From the NCBI GenBank assembly GCA_934086355.1, contig CAKOID010000006.1, forward strand, positions 1 to 28,472: 28,472 nucleotides of DNA, read 5' to 3'. The translations under genes were made by a program, and so were the position numbers. The stretch is from an uncultured Bacilli bacterium (GTDB lineage: Bacteria; Bacillota_I; Bacilli_A; RF39; UBA660). Positions 8,604-16,403 of this stretch are shown here, piece after piece; position 1 is the stretch's first letter, and each line of letters starts with the position of its first letter. The notes beneath the pieces are model-generated. The model had not been told where the DNA came from. It made no database searches and saw nothing but the letters and a program-made list of their open reading frames with translations.

Positions 8604-9176
8604 ATGAAAAAAATAATTTGGATATTTGGTGAGTCTGCAACTGGTAAAAAAACTTTTATTGAAAATATATTAAATGGAAAATTAAATATATTAGAAGATT
8701 TAGAGTTAAATAATAAAAAAATAGATGTTGTGAGAAGAACAATAGATAAAAACTTATCATCCTTTAATGATATATCAAATGAAAAATCTAGACATCAAAT
8801 AATATTGGAAGAAATAAATGGATTTATTAAAAATGATAATTATGATGTATTATTGCTAAAAGGACAATCAAATGATATGGATGATAGATATGGAAATACT
8901 TTAAAAAGTGTTGCTATCCTATTTCCTGAAATTGAAAAAGAAATTTATTTATTAGAAGTTAAAGATATGGATTTACTTTATAATAGAATTCAAAATAAAA
9001 ATTGGTTTAAAGCTAATTTTGAAAAATATTCCAGTATATTTCCACGAGAATGGATAGATGACGCAGTTATTAAACATAGAGAACAAGTTTATTCATTTTC
9101 TAATTTAGGTTATAAGATAACTGATATTGATTCAACTAACGGATATAAATTAAGTAATTTAGGTAAGGTGAAATAA
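8604..9176 (+). CDS. P-loop nucleotide/nucleoside kinase-like protein
   Basis: A 190-residue soluble protein. The Walker A motif GESATGKKT lies at residues 9-17 after a hydrophobic beta strand (IIWIF), as in small-molecule kinases. A VLLLKGQSND segment near residue 90 could hold the second acidic or strand element, and IDDAVIKHREQVYSF near the C-terminus looks like a lid or substrate region. It is the first gene of a five-gene operon and its TAA overlaps the ATG of the next kinase-like gene. Placement ahead of a PnuC-like transporter suggests phosphorylation of an imported vitamin or nucleoside (for PnuC systems, nicotinamide riboside is the classical case). The exact family was not recognised; the substrate is inferred from context only. 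Confidence 0.6.
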   Translation: MKKIIWIFGESATGKKTFIENILNGKLNILEDLELNNKKIDVVRRTIDKNLSSFNDISNEKSRHQIILEEINGFIKNDNYDVLLLKGQSNDMDDRYGNTLKSVAILFPEIEKEIYLLEVKDMDLLYNRIQNKNWFKANFEKYSSIFPREWIDDAVIKHREQVYSFSNLGYKITDIDSTNGYKLSNLGKVK

Positions 9177-9727
9177 TGGGAAAAGTCGTTATATTAGGTG
9201 GTAATGCTAGAAGTGGGAAATCCACATTATCATATATGTTAGTAAAAAAAGGTTTTAGCAGAATATCATTTGATAATATATATGAAATAACCAAAAATAG
9301 TTTAGATATTGATATTAATGAATTAAACAATGATAAGAAGTTTAAACTTTTTGAAAATATAGTTAATCTTTCATTAAAAGAAGCAAAGAATGAAAATACG
9401 AATATTGTAATAGATATGTATGATTATCTTCCAGAAGATATTATTAAATTAAAAAGATATAATGAGTTAGAAGTTTATTTTTTAGCATATCCAAATTGTA
9501 CGAAAGATCAAATAAAATATAATGTTATAAAATATGCAAAACCAACTGATTGGGTTGTACAAGTAAATGAAAAATATTTGAATTCTTGTGTTGACAGATT
9601 TGATGAAAGAAATAAAATCTTAGTTAAAGAATGTAAAAAATATAATATGAATTTAATTGATACAAAAGATGGAAAAGATAGAAATAAAATTATAAAAAAG
9701 CTATTAAATAATATTTTAAAAAAATAA
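9176..9727 (+). CDS. second P-loop kinase-like protein (AAA_17/NadR-like fold)
   Basis: A 183-residue soluble protein with Walker A GNARSGKST (residues ~9-17) and the segment FSRISFDNIYE, where an aspartate follows the first substrate-binding strand as in shikimate/gluconate-kinase-like enzymes. NIVIDMYDYLPED near residue 80 resembles the Walker B strand. Its ATG overlaps the stop of the previous gene (TAATG), implying coupled translation. The two kinase-like proteins are of similar size, but their sequences outside the P-loop look different, so they are not a simple duplication. The following gene is PnuC-like, so a role in trapping an imported cofactor precursor is the best guess; no substrate residue can be assigned. 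Confidence 0.6.
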   Translation: MGKVVILGGNARSGKSTLSYMLVKKGFSRISFDNIYEITKNSLDIDINELNNDKKFKLFENIVNLSLKEAKNENTNIVIDMYDYLPEDIIKLKRYNELEVYFLAYPNCTKDQIKYNVIKYAKPTDWVVQVNEKYLNSCVDRFDERNKILVKECKKYNMNLIDTKDGKDRNKIIKKLLNNILKK

Positions 9728-9746
9728 TGAGTATTTAGGAGGAAAA

Positions 9747-10406
9747 ATGAAAAAGAGAGAATTAAAACAAATATTGATTCCGATGTTAGTATGCATTATC
9801 TCTATTATTATAGGTTTAACTACAAATAATTCATTTTTAGGGATGATAGTATTAATAACTGGAATATTAAATAGTTATTATGGTAGTGTAGGTAATAAAA
9901 TAAACTTTCCAATAGGCGTTATTAATAATTTAGTATTATCATATATTGCCTTTAAAAATAATAATTATGGATTAGTAATATTTAATTTGTTACTTTTTAT
10001 GCCAATTAACATTAAAGGTTATTTTGAATGGAATAAAAATTCAAATAAAGATTTAGTAGAAAATAGAGGATTAGGTATAAAAAAAGGTATTATTACAATT
10101 ATTATCTCAATTATTATTGGACTAATTGTAGCATATTTGTTAGGATTGATACCAGGCGAAAGATTATCATATTTAGATTCTTTTACCAACGTTATCAGTT
10201 TTATTGCTGGCATTCTATTGATGTTAAGATATAATGAATCTTGGATATTATATTTAGTAAATAATATTTTAGATTTAATATTATGGATAATTAATTACAG
10301 TAGTGGGGGTTTTGATTCACTAATGGTTCTATTGATGTCTATTATGTATTTATTAATAAATATATATGCTTTATTTAAATGGAGGAATACAAATGAAAAA
10401 TTATAA
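9747..10406 (+). CDS. PnuC-like vitamin/nucleoside facilitator
   Basis: A 219-residue membrane protein with about seven hydrophobic segments, the size and layout of PnuC-family facilitators (nicotinamide riboside for PnuC, thiamine for PnuT, riboflavin for PnuX). Recognisable features are GYFEWNKN after the fourth segment and the later segment DSFTNVISFIAGILLMLRYN followed by ESWILYLVNNILDLILWI, which fits the family's conserved E-x-W and W-x-x-x-N positions. A perfect AGGAGG (9737-9742) precedes the ATG. PnuC transporters work by facilitated diffusion and need a cytoplasmic kinase to trap the substrate; two kinase-like genes lie directly upstream. The substrate cannot be read from sequence alone. 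Confidence 0.72.
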   Translation: MKKRELKQILIPMLVCIISIIIGLTTNNSFLGMIVLITGILNSYYGSVGNKINFPIGVINNLVLSYIAFKNNNYGLVIFNLLLFMPINIKGYFEWNKNSNKDLVENRGLGIKKGIITIIISIIIGLIVAYLLGLIPGERLSYLDSFTNVISFIAGILLMLRYNESWILYLVNNILDLILWIINYSSGGFDSLMVLLMSIMYLLINIYALFKWRNTNEKL

Positions 10407-11031
10407 AAAATATATTTTTGATATAGATTATACAATATTAATTCCAGATTGGTCTAAGGAAGATGATTATTTTAAATTAAATATTCCTTTAAAAGAACAA
10501 GAAGAATTTTTTAAACATAAACAAGATATTTTGAATAAATATGAACATGATTTTCCAAAATATGATACAAAGACATTAAGCGATTATTTTAGAAAATATG
10601 GTTTTACTGTTACAGAAGATGTTATTAACGGTTGGATGCTATATAATGGTGAAACAATTATAGATGAAGTAGTAGATGGTACTTTGGATTTATTTAAATT
10701 TTTGAAAGAAAGTGGAAAAGAAATAGTTATTTTAACTAGTTGGTTTAGTGGTACACAAATTCCAAGATTAAAAAGAGCTGGATTGTTTGAATATATTGAT
10801 AAAATTATTGCTGGTGAAAACGCAATGAAACCTGATTTAGAATCTTTTAAATTAGCAATCGGTGAAACAAATAAAGAAGATTGTATTATGATTGGCGATA
10901 GCATTAAAAATGATAAAATTGGTGCTGATAACGCTGGCATAGATTGCTATATAGTTGATAAAAATCATACTATAAAAGACTTATATGAGATAATAAGGAG
11001 CAATGAAAATGAAATTAAAAAACAACTATAA
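10393..11031 (+). CDS. HAD-superfamily hydrolase
   Basis: A 212-residue haloacid-dehalogenase-type phosphatase. Motif I is DIDYT (nucleophile Asp10, acid/base Asp12), motif II is the TS of ILTSW, motif III is the lysine of KPDLESF and motif IV is GDSIKND. A helical cap lies between motifs I and II (~residues 20-100). The ATG at 10393 is used because GGAGG (10381-10385) lies 7 bases ahead; it overlaps the end of the PnuC-like gene by 14 bases. Within this operon it might dephosphorylate a mononucleotide or phosphosugar, as 5'-nucleotidases of this superfamily do; that role is inference. Confidence 0.85.
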   Translation: MKNYKKYIFDIDYTILIPDWSKEDDYFKLNIPLKEQEEFFKHKQDILNKYEHDFPKYDTKTLSDYFRKYGFTVTEDVINGWMLYNGETIIDEVVDGTLDLFKFLKESGKEIVILTSWFSGTQIPRLKRAGLFEYIDKIIAGENAMKPDLESFKLAIGETNKEDCIMIGDSIKNDKIGADNAGIDCYIVDKNHTIKDLYEIIRSNENEIKKQL

Positions 11032-12127
11032 TGAATGTCTTACTAATTTAGCATGTTCAATTTCAAAATACTTTGGAGCTTCATATAAACATAACTCCAT
11101 AGATTATATTGATAAATTACTTGAAGAAAAGAAACCAAAAAATGTGGTAACGATTCTTTTGGATGGTATGGGAAATTCTTTACTAGATAAACATTTAACA
11201 AAAGATTCATTTTTTATGAAAAATAGAATGAAAAGTATTTCAACTGTTTTTCCTGCTACAACTGTTGCAGCTACTTCAAGTATGCGTACCGGATTAAATC
11301 CTTGTGAAACTGGAATGTTAGGATGGACTATGTATTTTGATGAATGTGATGATACAATTGTTACTTTTGCTAAATCATCAAAGGGCGATGAAGATTACAA
11401 AGTTTTACAAAGCGCAACAGAATACATAAATAAATATTTGACACAAAAAGAAGTTACAGATAGAATAAATGAAGAAACAAATTTTAAAGGATATAGAGTA
11501 ACTCCATTTGATGAAGAAAAATATACTGATTTAAATGATATGTTTAAAAAAATTGAAAATTTGTGCAATACTAATGAAAAAAAATATATTTATTCTTATT
11601 GTGATGAACCAGATCATACATTACATGATTTAGGTACTGACAATAATGAAATAAAAAATATTATTATTAATATGCAAGATAGAGTTTATAAATTAGCACA
11701 AAAACTAAATGACACTTTAATTTTTGTTGTTGCTGACCATGGACATTTAAATGCAGAAAATATATTTTTAGAAAATTATCAAGATTTTTTAGAGTGTTTA
11801 GAAAAATTACCATCAATCGAACCTAGAGCAACAGCCTTTTTTGTAAAAAATAATATGAAAAAAACTTTTGAAAATTTATTTGAAAAATATTTTGGTGATT
11901 ATTTTTATCTATTTACAAAAGATGAAATAATAAACATGAAACTGTTTGGAGATGGAGAAAATAATCCAAAGTTTGAAAATGAATTGGGTGATTATATTGC
12001 AATATCTCATACTAAAAAGGCTTTTATCTATAAAGGTGATTATCCATTAATTTCACAACATGCTGGATACTCTGATGAAGAAGTATTTATACCTCTAATT
12101 GTTATTGATTCAAATGAAGTAAAATAA
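11009..12127 (+). CDS. nucleotide pyrophosphatase/phosphodiesterase-like (alkaline phosphatase superfamily)
   Basis: A 372-residue metalloenzyme of the type I phosphodiesterase/nucleotide pyrophosphatase family (PF01663). All two-metal ligands and the nucleophile are visible: Asp of LLDGMG, the threonine nucleophile region FPATTVAATSS, CDEPDHTLHDLG, VADHGH and the final histidine of SQHAGYSDEE. There is no signal peptide, so it should be cytoplasmic. The second ATG (11009) is preferred because AAGGAG (10995-11000) is only 2 bases from the ATG at 11003 but 8 from this one. It overlaps the HAD gene by 23 bases, so the operon is translationally packed. Family members cleave NAD, ADP-ribose, nucleotide sugars or phosphonates; pyridine-nucleotide cleavage here is a guess from context. 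Confidence 0.78.
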   Translation: MKLKNNYNECLTNLACSISKYFGASYKHNSIDYIDKLLEEKKPKNVVTILLDGMGNSLLDKHLTKDSFFMKNRMKSISTVFPATTVAATSSMRTGLNPCETGMLGWTMYFDECDDTIVTFAKSSKGDEDYKVLQSATEYINKYLTQKEVTDRINEETNFKGYRVTPFDEEKYTDLNDMFKKIENLCNTNEKKYIYSYCDEPDHTLHDLGTDNNEIKNIIINMQDRVYKLAQKLNDTLIFVVADHGHLNAENIFLENYQDFLECLEKLPSIEPRATAFFVKNNMKKTFENLFEKYFGDYFYLFTKDEIINMKLFGDGENNPKFENELGDYIAISHTKKAFIYKGDYPLISQHAGYSDEEVFIPLIVIDSNEVK

Positions 12128-12188
12128 TTTATTACCGTTTTTATATAAAAAATAGTGGTTTCATTTAGCATTATTTTATACAATCTAA

Positions 12189-12305
12189 TGCTATATTCTT
12201 CCACCTAGAGAAATAAAAGCTAAGGCTTTAAGAAAATTAAGAAAATATGTTGACGTTTTCGCTAATCGTAATTTAAACGATGAACAAAATATAAAACATT
12301 TATAA
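12189..12305 (+). pseudogene. possible C-terminal gene remnant
   Basis: The 253 bases between the phosphodiesterase gene and the AI-2E-family gene contain an open stretch of 38 codons with no start codon, bounded by stops at 12186 and 12303. It reads like a real basic, helical C-terminus (LPPREIKAKALRKLRKYVDV, then FANRNLNDEQNIKHL) and uses codons such as GCT, CGT and GAC, unlike random A+T filler. No parent gene was recognised. The rest of the gap holds an A+T-only inverted repeat (12316-12343) that may be a weak terminator. Confidence 0.3.
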
Positions 12306-12315
12306 TAAAATAAAA

Positions 12316-12346
12316 AAATATTAGCATTAACTTGTTAATATTTTTT
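12316..12346 (+). terminator. weak A+T-only hairpin before the AI-2E-family gene
   Basis: AAATATTA (12316-12323) is complementary to TAATATTT (12336-12343), followed by T's. An alternative pairing ATTAAC/GTTAAT exists inside. It contains no G-C pair in the outer stem, so termination is uncertain. Confidence 0.3.
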
Positions 12347-12380
12347 GTATAAATAAAAATAAATACTTAATAATAATAAC

Positions 12381-13364
12381 ATGAAAAGAAATTATATAGA
12401 TCTATTACTAAAATTATTAATTATATTCATAAGTATATACATTATTAGATTACTTAAATTAGTTGGAATATGTTGTATATTTATATCTATACTAAGTCCA
12501 TTATTTTTTGGATATACTTTATCATGGATATTAAAACCTATTGTAGATAAATTAAAATTTAATAGAACAGTATCTACATTCTTAATATTCCTATTATTTC
12601 TTGGAATAAGTATATTTATACTATTTAAATTAATACCACTTATTATAATTGAATCAAAAAAAATAGTACCAATAATAAAATATTATATACTACATAATAA
12701 ATATTTACTAAAAATATATAATAGTTTAAATATAAAAGCAATTATGAATACAGGTCTTAAAACTATAAATAGTTGTTTAAATAATATTCTAAGTATAGTT
12801 ATGAATATAGTATATAGTATGATATTTGGTTTTTATTTCTTAATAAAGAAAAATGAAACTAGTTATTTTAAATTTATTCCAGAAGAATTAAGATATGATA
12901 TTAGTAAGAATTTAAGATTATACATAAGAAGTATTGTTTTAGATACTTTATTTATGTTTGTAATATTATCAATTGCATTTTCTATAACTGGTTTATCAAG
13001 TCCTATATTATTTGCACTATTTTGTGCAGTAACAAACATCATTCCATACATAGGACCTTACATAGGTGGAGTACCAGCTATAATTATTGGATTATCAAAA
13101 AGTTTTAAATTAGGAATAATTATAACTATCATAATAATGGCAGTACAATCATTAGAAAATAATATAGTACAACCTATGATAGTTAGTAAAAATGTTAATT
13201 TAAATCCAATATATATTTTAATAGGAATAATAATATTTAGTCATTTCTTTGGAATAATAGGTATGATATTATCTACACCAATATTATTAATTATTAGAAG
13301 TGTATATAAATACTATAAAAAAAATAAGCCTAAAAAACTTATTTCATTTCTTGATACACTGTAG
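12381..13364 (+). CDS. AI-2E family permease (PF01594)
   Basis: A 327-residue polytopic membrane protein with about eight hydrophobic segments. The hallmark NIIPYIGPYIGG lies near residue 215, and EN-NIVQPMIVSKNVNLNP near residue 255 matches the second conserved block of the AI-2E transporter family (YdiK, YtvI, PerM). Members include ion/proton-coupled exporters; a role in autoinducer-2 export is established for few. The ATG at 12381 has no purine-rich ribosome site in the preceding 20 bases (TAATAATAATAAC), so expression may rely on a leaderless or A/U-rich start. Its last 26 bases overlap the 3' end of the opposing transglutaminase-like gene and contain that gene's terminator. Confidence 0.85.
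   Translation: MKRNYIDLLLKLLIIFISIYIIRLLKLVGICCIFISILSPLFFGYTLSWILKPIVDKLKFNRTVSTFLIFLLFLGISIFILFKLIPLIIIESKKIVPIIKYYILHNKYLLKIYNSLNIKAIMNTGLKTINSCLNNILSIVMNIVYSMIFGFYFLIKKNETSYFKFIPEELRYDISKNLRLYIRSIVLDTLFMFVILSIAFSITGLSSPILFALFCAVTNIIPYIGPYIGGVPAIIIGLSKSFKLGIIITIIIMAVQSLENNIVQPMIVSKNVNLNPIYILIGIIIFSHFFGIIGMILSTPILLIIRSVYKYYKKNKPKKLISFLDTL
13317..13344 (-). terminator. Rho-independent terminator of the transglutaminase-like gene
   Basis: On the minus strand AAATAAG (13344-13338) pairs with CTTATTT (13328-13322) around a 9-base loop, followed by a T run (A's on plus at 13317-13324). It lies within the coding end of the opposing AI-2E-family gene. Confidence 0.6.
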
Positions 13365-14232
13365 TATCAAATTTATGATCTTTAGTATCGAATTCTAATA
13401 GCTTATTTGTTTTAACTAAGAAGAAATCATGTTGTAATGTATCTACATCTGAATTTTTAGTTATTGGATCATCCCAAGTTAAATCTAAATGTAACCATTC
13501 ACCATTTATAAATAAAGCATTCCATACATGAGTGTTACTAGCTATCTTATAATTTTTGATACCAAATTTATTCAAAAATATTGCCGTTAAATCAGCATAT
13601 CCACTACAAACAGCAGTACCGTTAAATAAAGGCCCCAAAGCCGTATAACTAGCTTCATTTACTTTATTAATATCGTATCTAGTATTATTAACTATATAAT
13701 CATGTATCTTTAATACTTTATCATCATCACTCATATCATTTGTAATATACTTAGTAATGATTTCATCAACACCTTTATTTAATTTATCTATATCTTGTTC
13801 ACTATATAATTTAGTTATATTAATTGTAATTTCTCCAGTAGTATTAGATACAATACCAATTTTAGAATAATTATTATATGGATGAACATAATTATTTATA
13901 TTTGAAAGTAAAGTAGTATCTTTACTTATTTTATTTATATCTTTTAAACATTCTGTATATTCATCAGGACAATAAAATGTAAAAGTATCCCATCCATTAT
14001 TTAAAGTACTATATATAATATCTAATATATCTTGATAACTATAAGGAATATAACTTTCAGATTGCTTAACAAATTTAAAATCATAATTTCTATAATAGTT
14101 ATTTGGAGAAGCTAAACTAACTTTCTTATCATTTTCTAAGAATGTAGCTAACTTATCTGATATAGTATCTATATTAAATAAAACTAATAAACATAATAAT
14201 ATACATATTATTAATGAAAATGTTTTTTTCAT
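13339..14232 (-). CDS. secreted or membrane-anchored transglutaminase-like protein
   Basis: A 297-residue protein. A hydrophobic segment (residues ~5-21) after MKKT acts as a signal peptide or N-terminal anchor. The C-terminal half is a transglutaminase-like core: VCSGYADLTAIFLNKFGI with Cys209, NTHVWNALF with His235 and LHLDLTWDD with Asp250, a full Cys-His-Asp triad. Prokaryotic members are usually cysteine proteases or surface-processing enzymes rather than cross-linkers; the substrate is unknown. AAGGTGA sits 8 bases ahead of the ATG. It lies downstream of rpsT on the same strand but separated by a terminator. It could act on surface proteins such as those encoded just beyond rpsT; this is inference from proximity. 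Confidence 0.82.
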   Translation of the reverse strand: MKKTFSLIICILLCLLVLFNIDTISDKLATFLENDKKVSLASPNNYYRNYDFKFVKQSESYIPYSYQDILDIIYSTLNNGWDTFTFYCPDEYTECLKDINKISKDTTLLSNINNYVHPYNNYSKIGIVSNTTGEITINITKLYSEQDIDKLNKGVDEIITKYITNDMSDDDKVLKIHDYIVNNTRYDINKVNEASYTALGPLFNGTAVCSGYADLTAIFLNKFGIKNYKIASNTHVWNALFINGEWLHLDLTWDDPITKNSDVDTLQHDFFLVKTNKLLEFDTKDHKFDTTVYQEMK

Positions 14233-14268
14233 TTTATAATCACCTTATCTTTATGATATCAAATCAAG

Positions 14269-14302
14269 AAAAAAAAAGAAATAATTAATTGTTCATTTCT
14301 TT
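14269..14302 (-). terminator. Rho-independent terminator of rpsT
   Basis: Minus-strand AAAGAAAT (14302-14295) and ATTTCTTT (14282-14275) form an 8-bp stem with a 12-base loop, followed by a long T run (A's on plus 14269-14277). It overlaps the rpsT stop codon. Confidence 0.65.
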
Positions 14303-14551
14303 TACTTTTTTATTTAATCTTGCTTTTTGTCTATTGCAAGTATTTTTCTTTATTAATCCTTTTGAACAAGCTTTATCAATGTTACAAACAAAATTTTTAA
14401 GTTCGTTATTAGCAAGTTCAGTGTTCTTTTCTAAAATTGCTTTTTCAGTTTTTTTAATAGAATTTTTTACTTTAGCAGTATAAACGTTATTAGCTACTGT
14501 TGTTTTAGTATCTTGTTTTACTGACTTTTTAGAACTTTTTATATTAGGCAT
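14285..14551 (-). CDS. rpsT: 30S ribosomal protein S20
   Basis: An 88-residue basic protein starting MPNIKSSKKSVKQ and ending in a lysine-rich helix, the length and pattern of S20, which binds 16S rRNA in the body of the small subunit. The C-terminal block NIDKACSKGLIKKNTCNRQK corresponds to the family's DKAAKKGVIHKNTAARKK, with cysteines where alanines are usual. The ATG at 14551 is chosen over an upstream one (14611) because GGAAGGAG lies 8 bases ahead and family members start here; 14611 would fall inside the promoter. It has its own promoter and terminator, facing away from the surface-protein operon. Confidence 0.92.
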   Translation of the reverse strand: MPNIKSSKKSVKQDTKTTVANNVYTAKVKNSIKKTEKAILEKNTELANNELKNFVCNIDKACSKGLIKKNTCNRQKARLNKKVKEMNN

Positions 14552-14582
14552 AAATTTCGCTCCTTCCTTAAATACAATATTG

Positions 14583-14611
14583 ATTTTATCAAAAAAAATA
14601 ATAAAATGCAA
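14583..14611 (-). promoter_or_regulatory. sigma-A-type promoter of rpsT
   Basis: On the minus strand TTGCAT (14611-14606), a 17-base spacer and TAAAAT (14588-14583). It predicts a leader of about 25 bases carrying the ribosome site. Confidence 0.5.
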
Positions 14612-14648
14612 TTAAAATATACATATTTTATTATATTTTATATTTTTA

Positions 14649-14677
14649 TTGAAAAAAAATTCAATTTATTATATGAT
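14649..14677 (+). promoter_or_regulatory. sigma-A-type promoter of the second surface-protein operon
   Basis: TTGAAA (14649-14654), a 17-base spacer and TATGAT (14672-14677). It is divergent from the rpsT promoter and gives a leader of about 28 bases to the ATG at 14712. Confidence 0.5.
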
Positions 14678-14711
14678 ATTAATAGATAAGAATGAAAAAA
14701 GGATTGATACT

Positions 14712-16379
14712 ATGAAGAATTCTATATTTAAAAGTTATTCAAAGAAAATATTAAAAAGTGAAGCATTTGTATCTGTTATAATAGTTTTTGTATTAGCAAT
14801 AGGTATTATAAGTACAAGTTATGCTTTATATATGGATGTTGATAAAGATACTGATTATCAATTAGTGCGAGTAGGAGATTTAGCAATAGGATTTGATAAA
14901 GGAGACAATACAATAAGCTTATCAAATATGACTCCTAGTGATGATGATATTGCATTAAAACAAACGGATAATATATTTTCTTTCTATATCTATAATACTG
15001 GAACATATACTGCAGATTATAATATAAAATTAGTAACAACAGATGGAAATGAAGTTGATAAACAATATATAAATTATAGAATTTGTAAAGATAATGCAAA
15101 TAATTGTGACGATATTAAAACATTAAGTGATATAAGTGATGAAGTTATTTATAGTGATGAATTATCTCCTAAAAAGAGTGGAGATGCAACAAATCCTAGT
15201 TCATATTATTTTATTCGCATATGGATAAATAATAAATACACTGATACAGCAAGTAAAAATATAAAATTAAAAGTAGTAGTGGATGCCACTAACGCAAATG
15301 GCGTTTTAGATAGTAAAAATACGTTAGCAGGAAAATTACTTAGTGATACTAGAATTAAAATGAATAATGATACACCCGATTTTACGGTTGCAGAAAATGA
15401 AGAAAAAGGTTTATATAAAGCACCTGATGATTATGGGATTAGTTACTATTTTAGGGGAAAAACTAGTTATAACTATGTATCATTTGCAGGATTTAATTGG
15501 CAAGTGGTTAGAATAAATGGAGATGGAAGTGTTAAATTATTAAAAGTTGATAAAATAGGAGATTCTAATTACAACTCTACACAATATTTAACTACAGACA
15601 TAGGTTACATGTATGGATTATCTGAAACTACAGATGAAAATAGATGTTTAATATTGGAAAATAATAATGTTGTTGTTGGTACTAATACTAATGAAACATC
15701 ATGTACTTCAACATCTGTTAAAGGTAAATGGACAACTACAGCATATGAAGCAACACACGTTAATTTAAAAAGTTCTTTAATAAAAAAAGTAATAGATGAA
15801 TGGTATTTAACTGATATTTCGGGAAAACTTGATGATAATAACAGACCTTATAAAGAGTATTTAGCAGATATATTATTTTGCAATGACAAAACACCAATGG
15901 AAGGTTATACAGGATATGATAACACACAAACCACTTATTATGAAGGTTACGATAGAATAAGAAATTCAAAACCTAGTTTAATTTGTGCAAAAAATTCTAA
16001 ATATAATTATTCAAGATTTACAGTAAATGAACAAGTCTTAAAAAATGGAAATAAAACGAATGGAGACTTAGATTATCCAATAGGATTATTAACTGCAGAT
16101 GAATTAATTTATGCAGGATTAACTTTTTCAAATAAATCTGCAAGTAACATATTTGTAGTTAACAGTGGTTGGACGTTAACTGCTGAAGGATTTTATGTTA
16201 GTGATACTTCAAAATATTCTATGATGTATCATTCAAATGATAATCCTTATGCTTTATGGAGTAATGCATCTGCTAATGGAAAAAAAGTAGTTAGACCAGT
16301 AATAAATTTAAAGAAAGAAATTTTAGTTAGTGGAGGAGATGGAACAATTTCAAATCCATATACTGTGACATTAAATTAA
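14712..16379 (+). CDS. SipW/TasA-like secreted surface protein, paralogue 2
   Basis: A 555-residue secreted protein of unknown function. AAAAAGGAT (14696-14703) lies 8 bases ahead of the ATG at 14712; upstream in-frame starts fall on the promoter. Residues ~1-38 are a basic and hydrophobic signal ending STSYALYM. The following beta-rich domain opens with VRVGDLAIGF and includes FSFYIYNTGTYTADYNIKLV, like the DVTNNG-type regions of TasA/CalY proteins. The module near residue 243 reads ISYYFRGKTSYNYVSFAGFN, then WQVVRINGDGSVKLL, and the end carries LTADELIYAG, VRPVINLK and SGGDGTISNPYTVTLN. The CWRIVR cysteine of its paralogues is replaced (FNWQVVR), so its disulfide pattern differs. It is co-transcribed with the gene at 16404. 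It is not recognised beyond this family. Confidence 0.7.
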   Translation: MKNSIFKSYSKKILKSEAFVSVIIVFVLAIGIISTSYALYMDVDKDTDYQLVRVGDLAIGFDKGDNTISLSNMTPSDDDIALKQTDNIFSFYIYNTGTYTADYNIKLVTTDGNEVDKQYINYRICKDNANNCDDIKTLSDISDEVIYSDELSPKKSGDATNPSSYYFIRIWINNKYTDTASKNIKLKVVVDATNANGVLDSKNTLAGKLLSDTRIKMNNDTPDFTVAENEEKGLYKAPDDYGISYYFRGKTSYNYVSFAGFNWQVVRINGDGSVKLLKVDKIGDSNYNSTQYLTTDIGYMYGLSETTDENRCLILENNNVVVGTNTNETSCTSTSVKGKWTTTAYEATHVNLKSSLIKKVIDEWYLTDISGKLDDNNRPYKEYLADILFCNDKTPMEGYTGYDNTQTTYYEGYDRIRNSKPSLICAKNSKYNYSRFTVNEQVLKNGNKTNGDLDYPIGLLTADELIYAGLTFSNKSASNIFVVNSGWTLTAEGFYVSDTSKYSMMYHSNDNPYALWSNASANGKKVVRPVINLKKEILVSGGDGTISNPYTVTLN

Positions 16380-16403
16380 TAATAAGAAAGGAAATCACAA
16401 ACA

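Noticed and set aside
14649..14711. Upstream TTG/ATG starts for the surface protein at 14712
   Set aside because: They coincide with a good TTGAAA-N17-TATGAT promoter, and the ATG at 14712 has a ribosome site.
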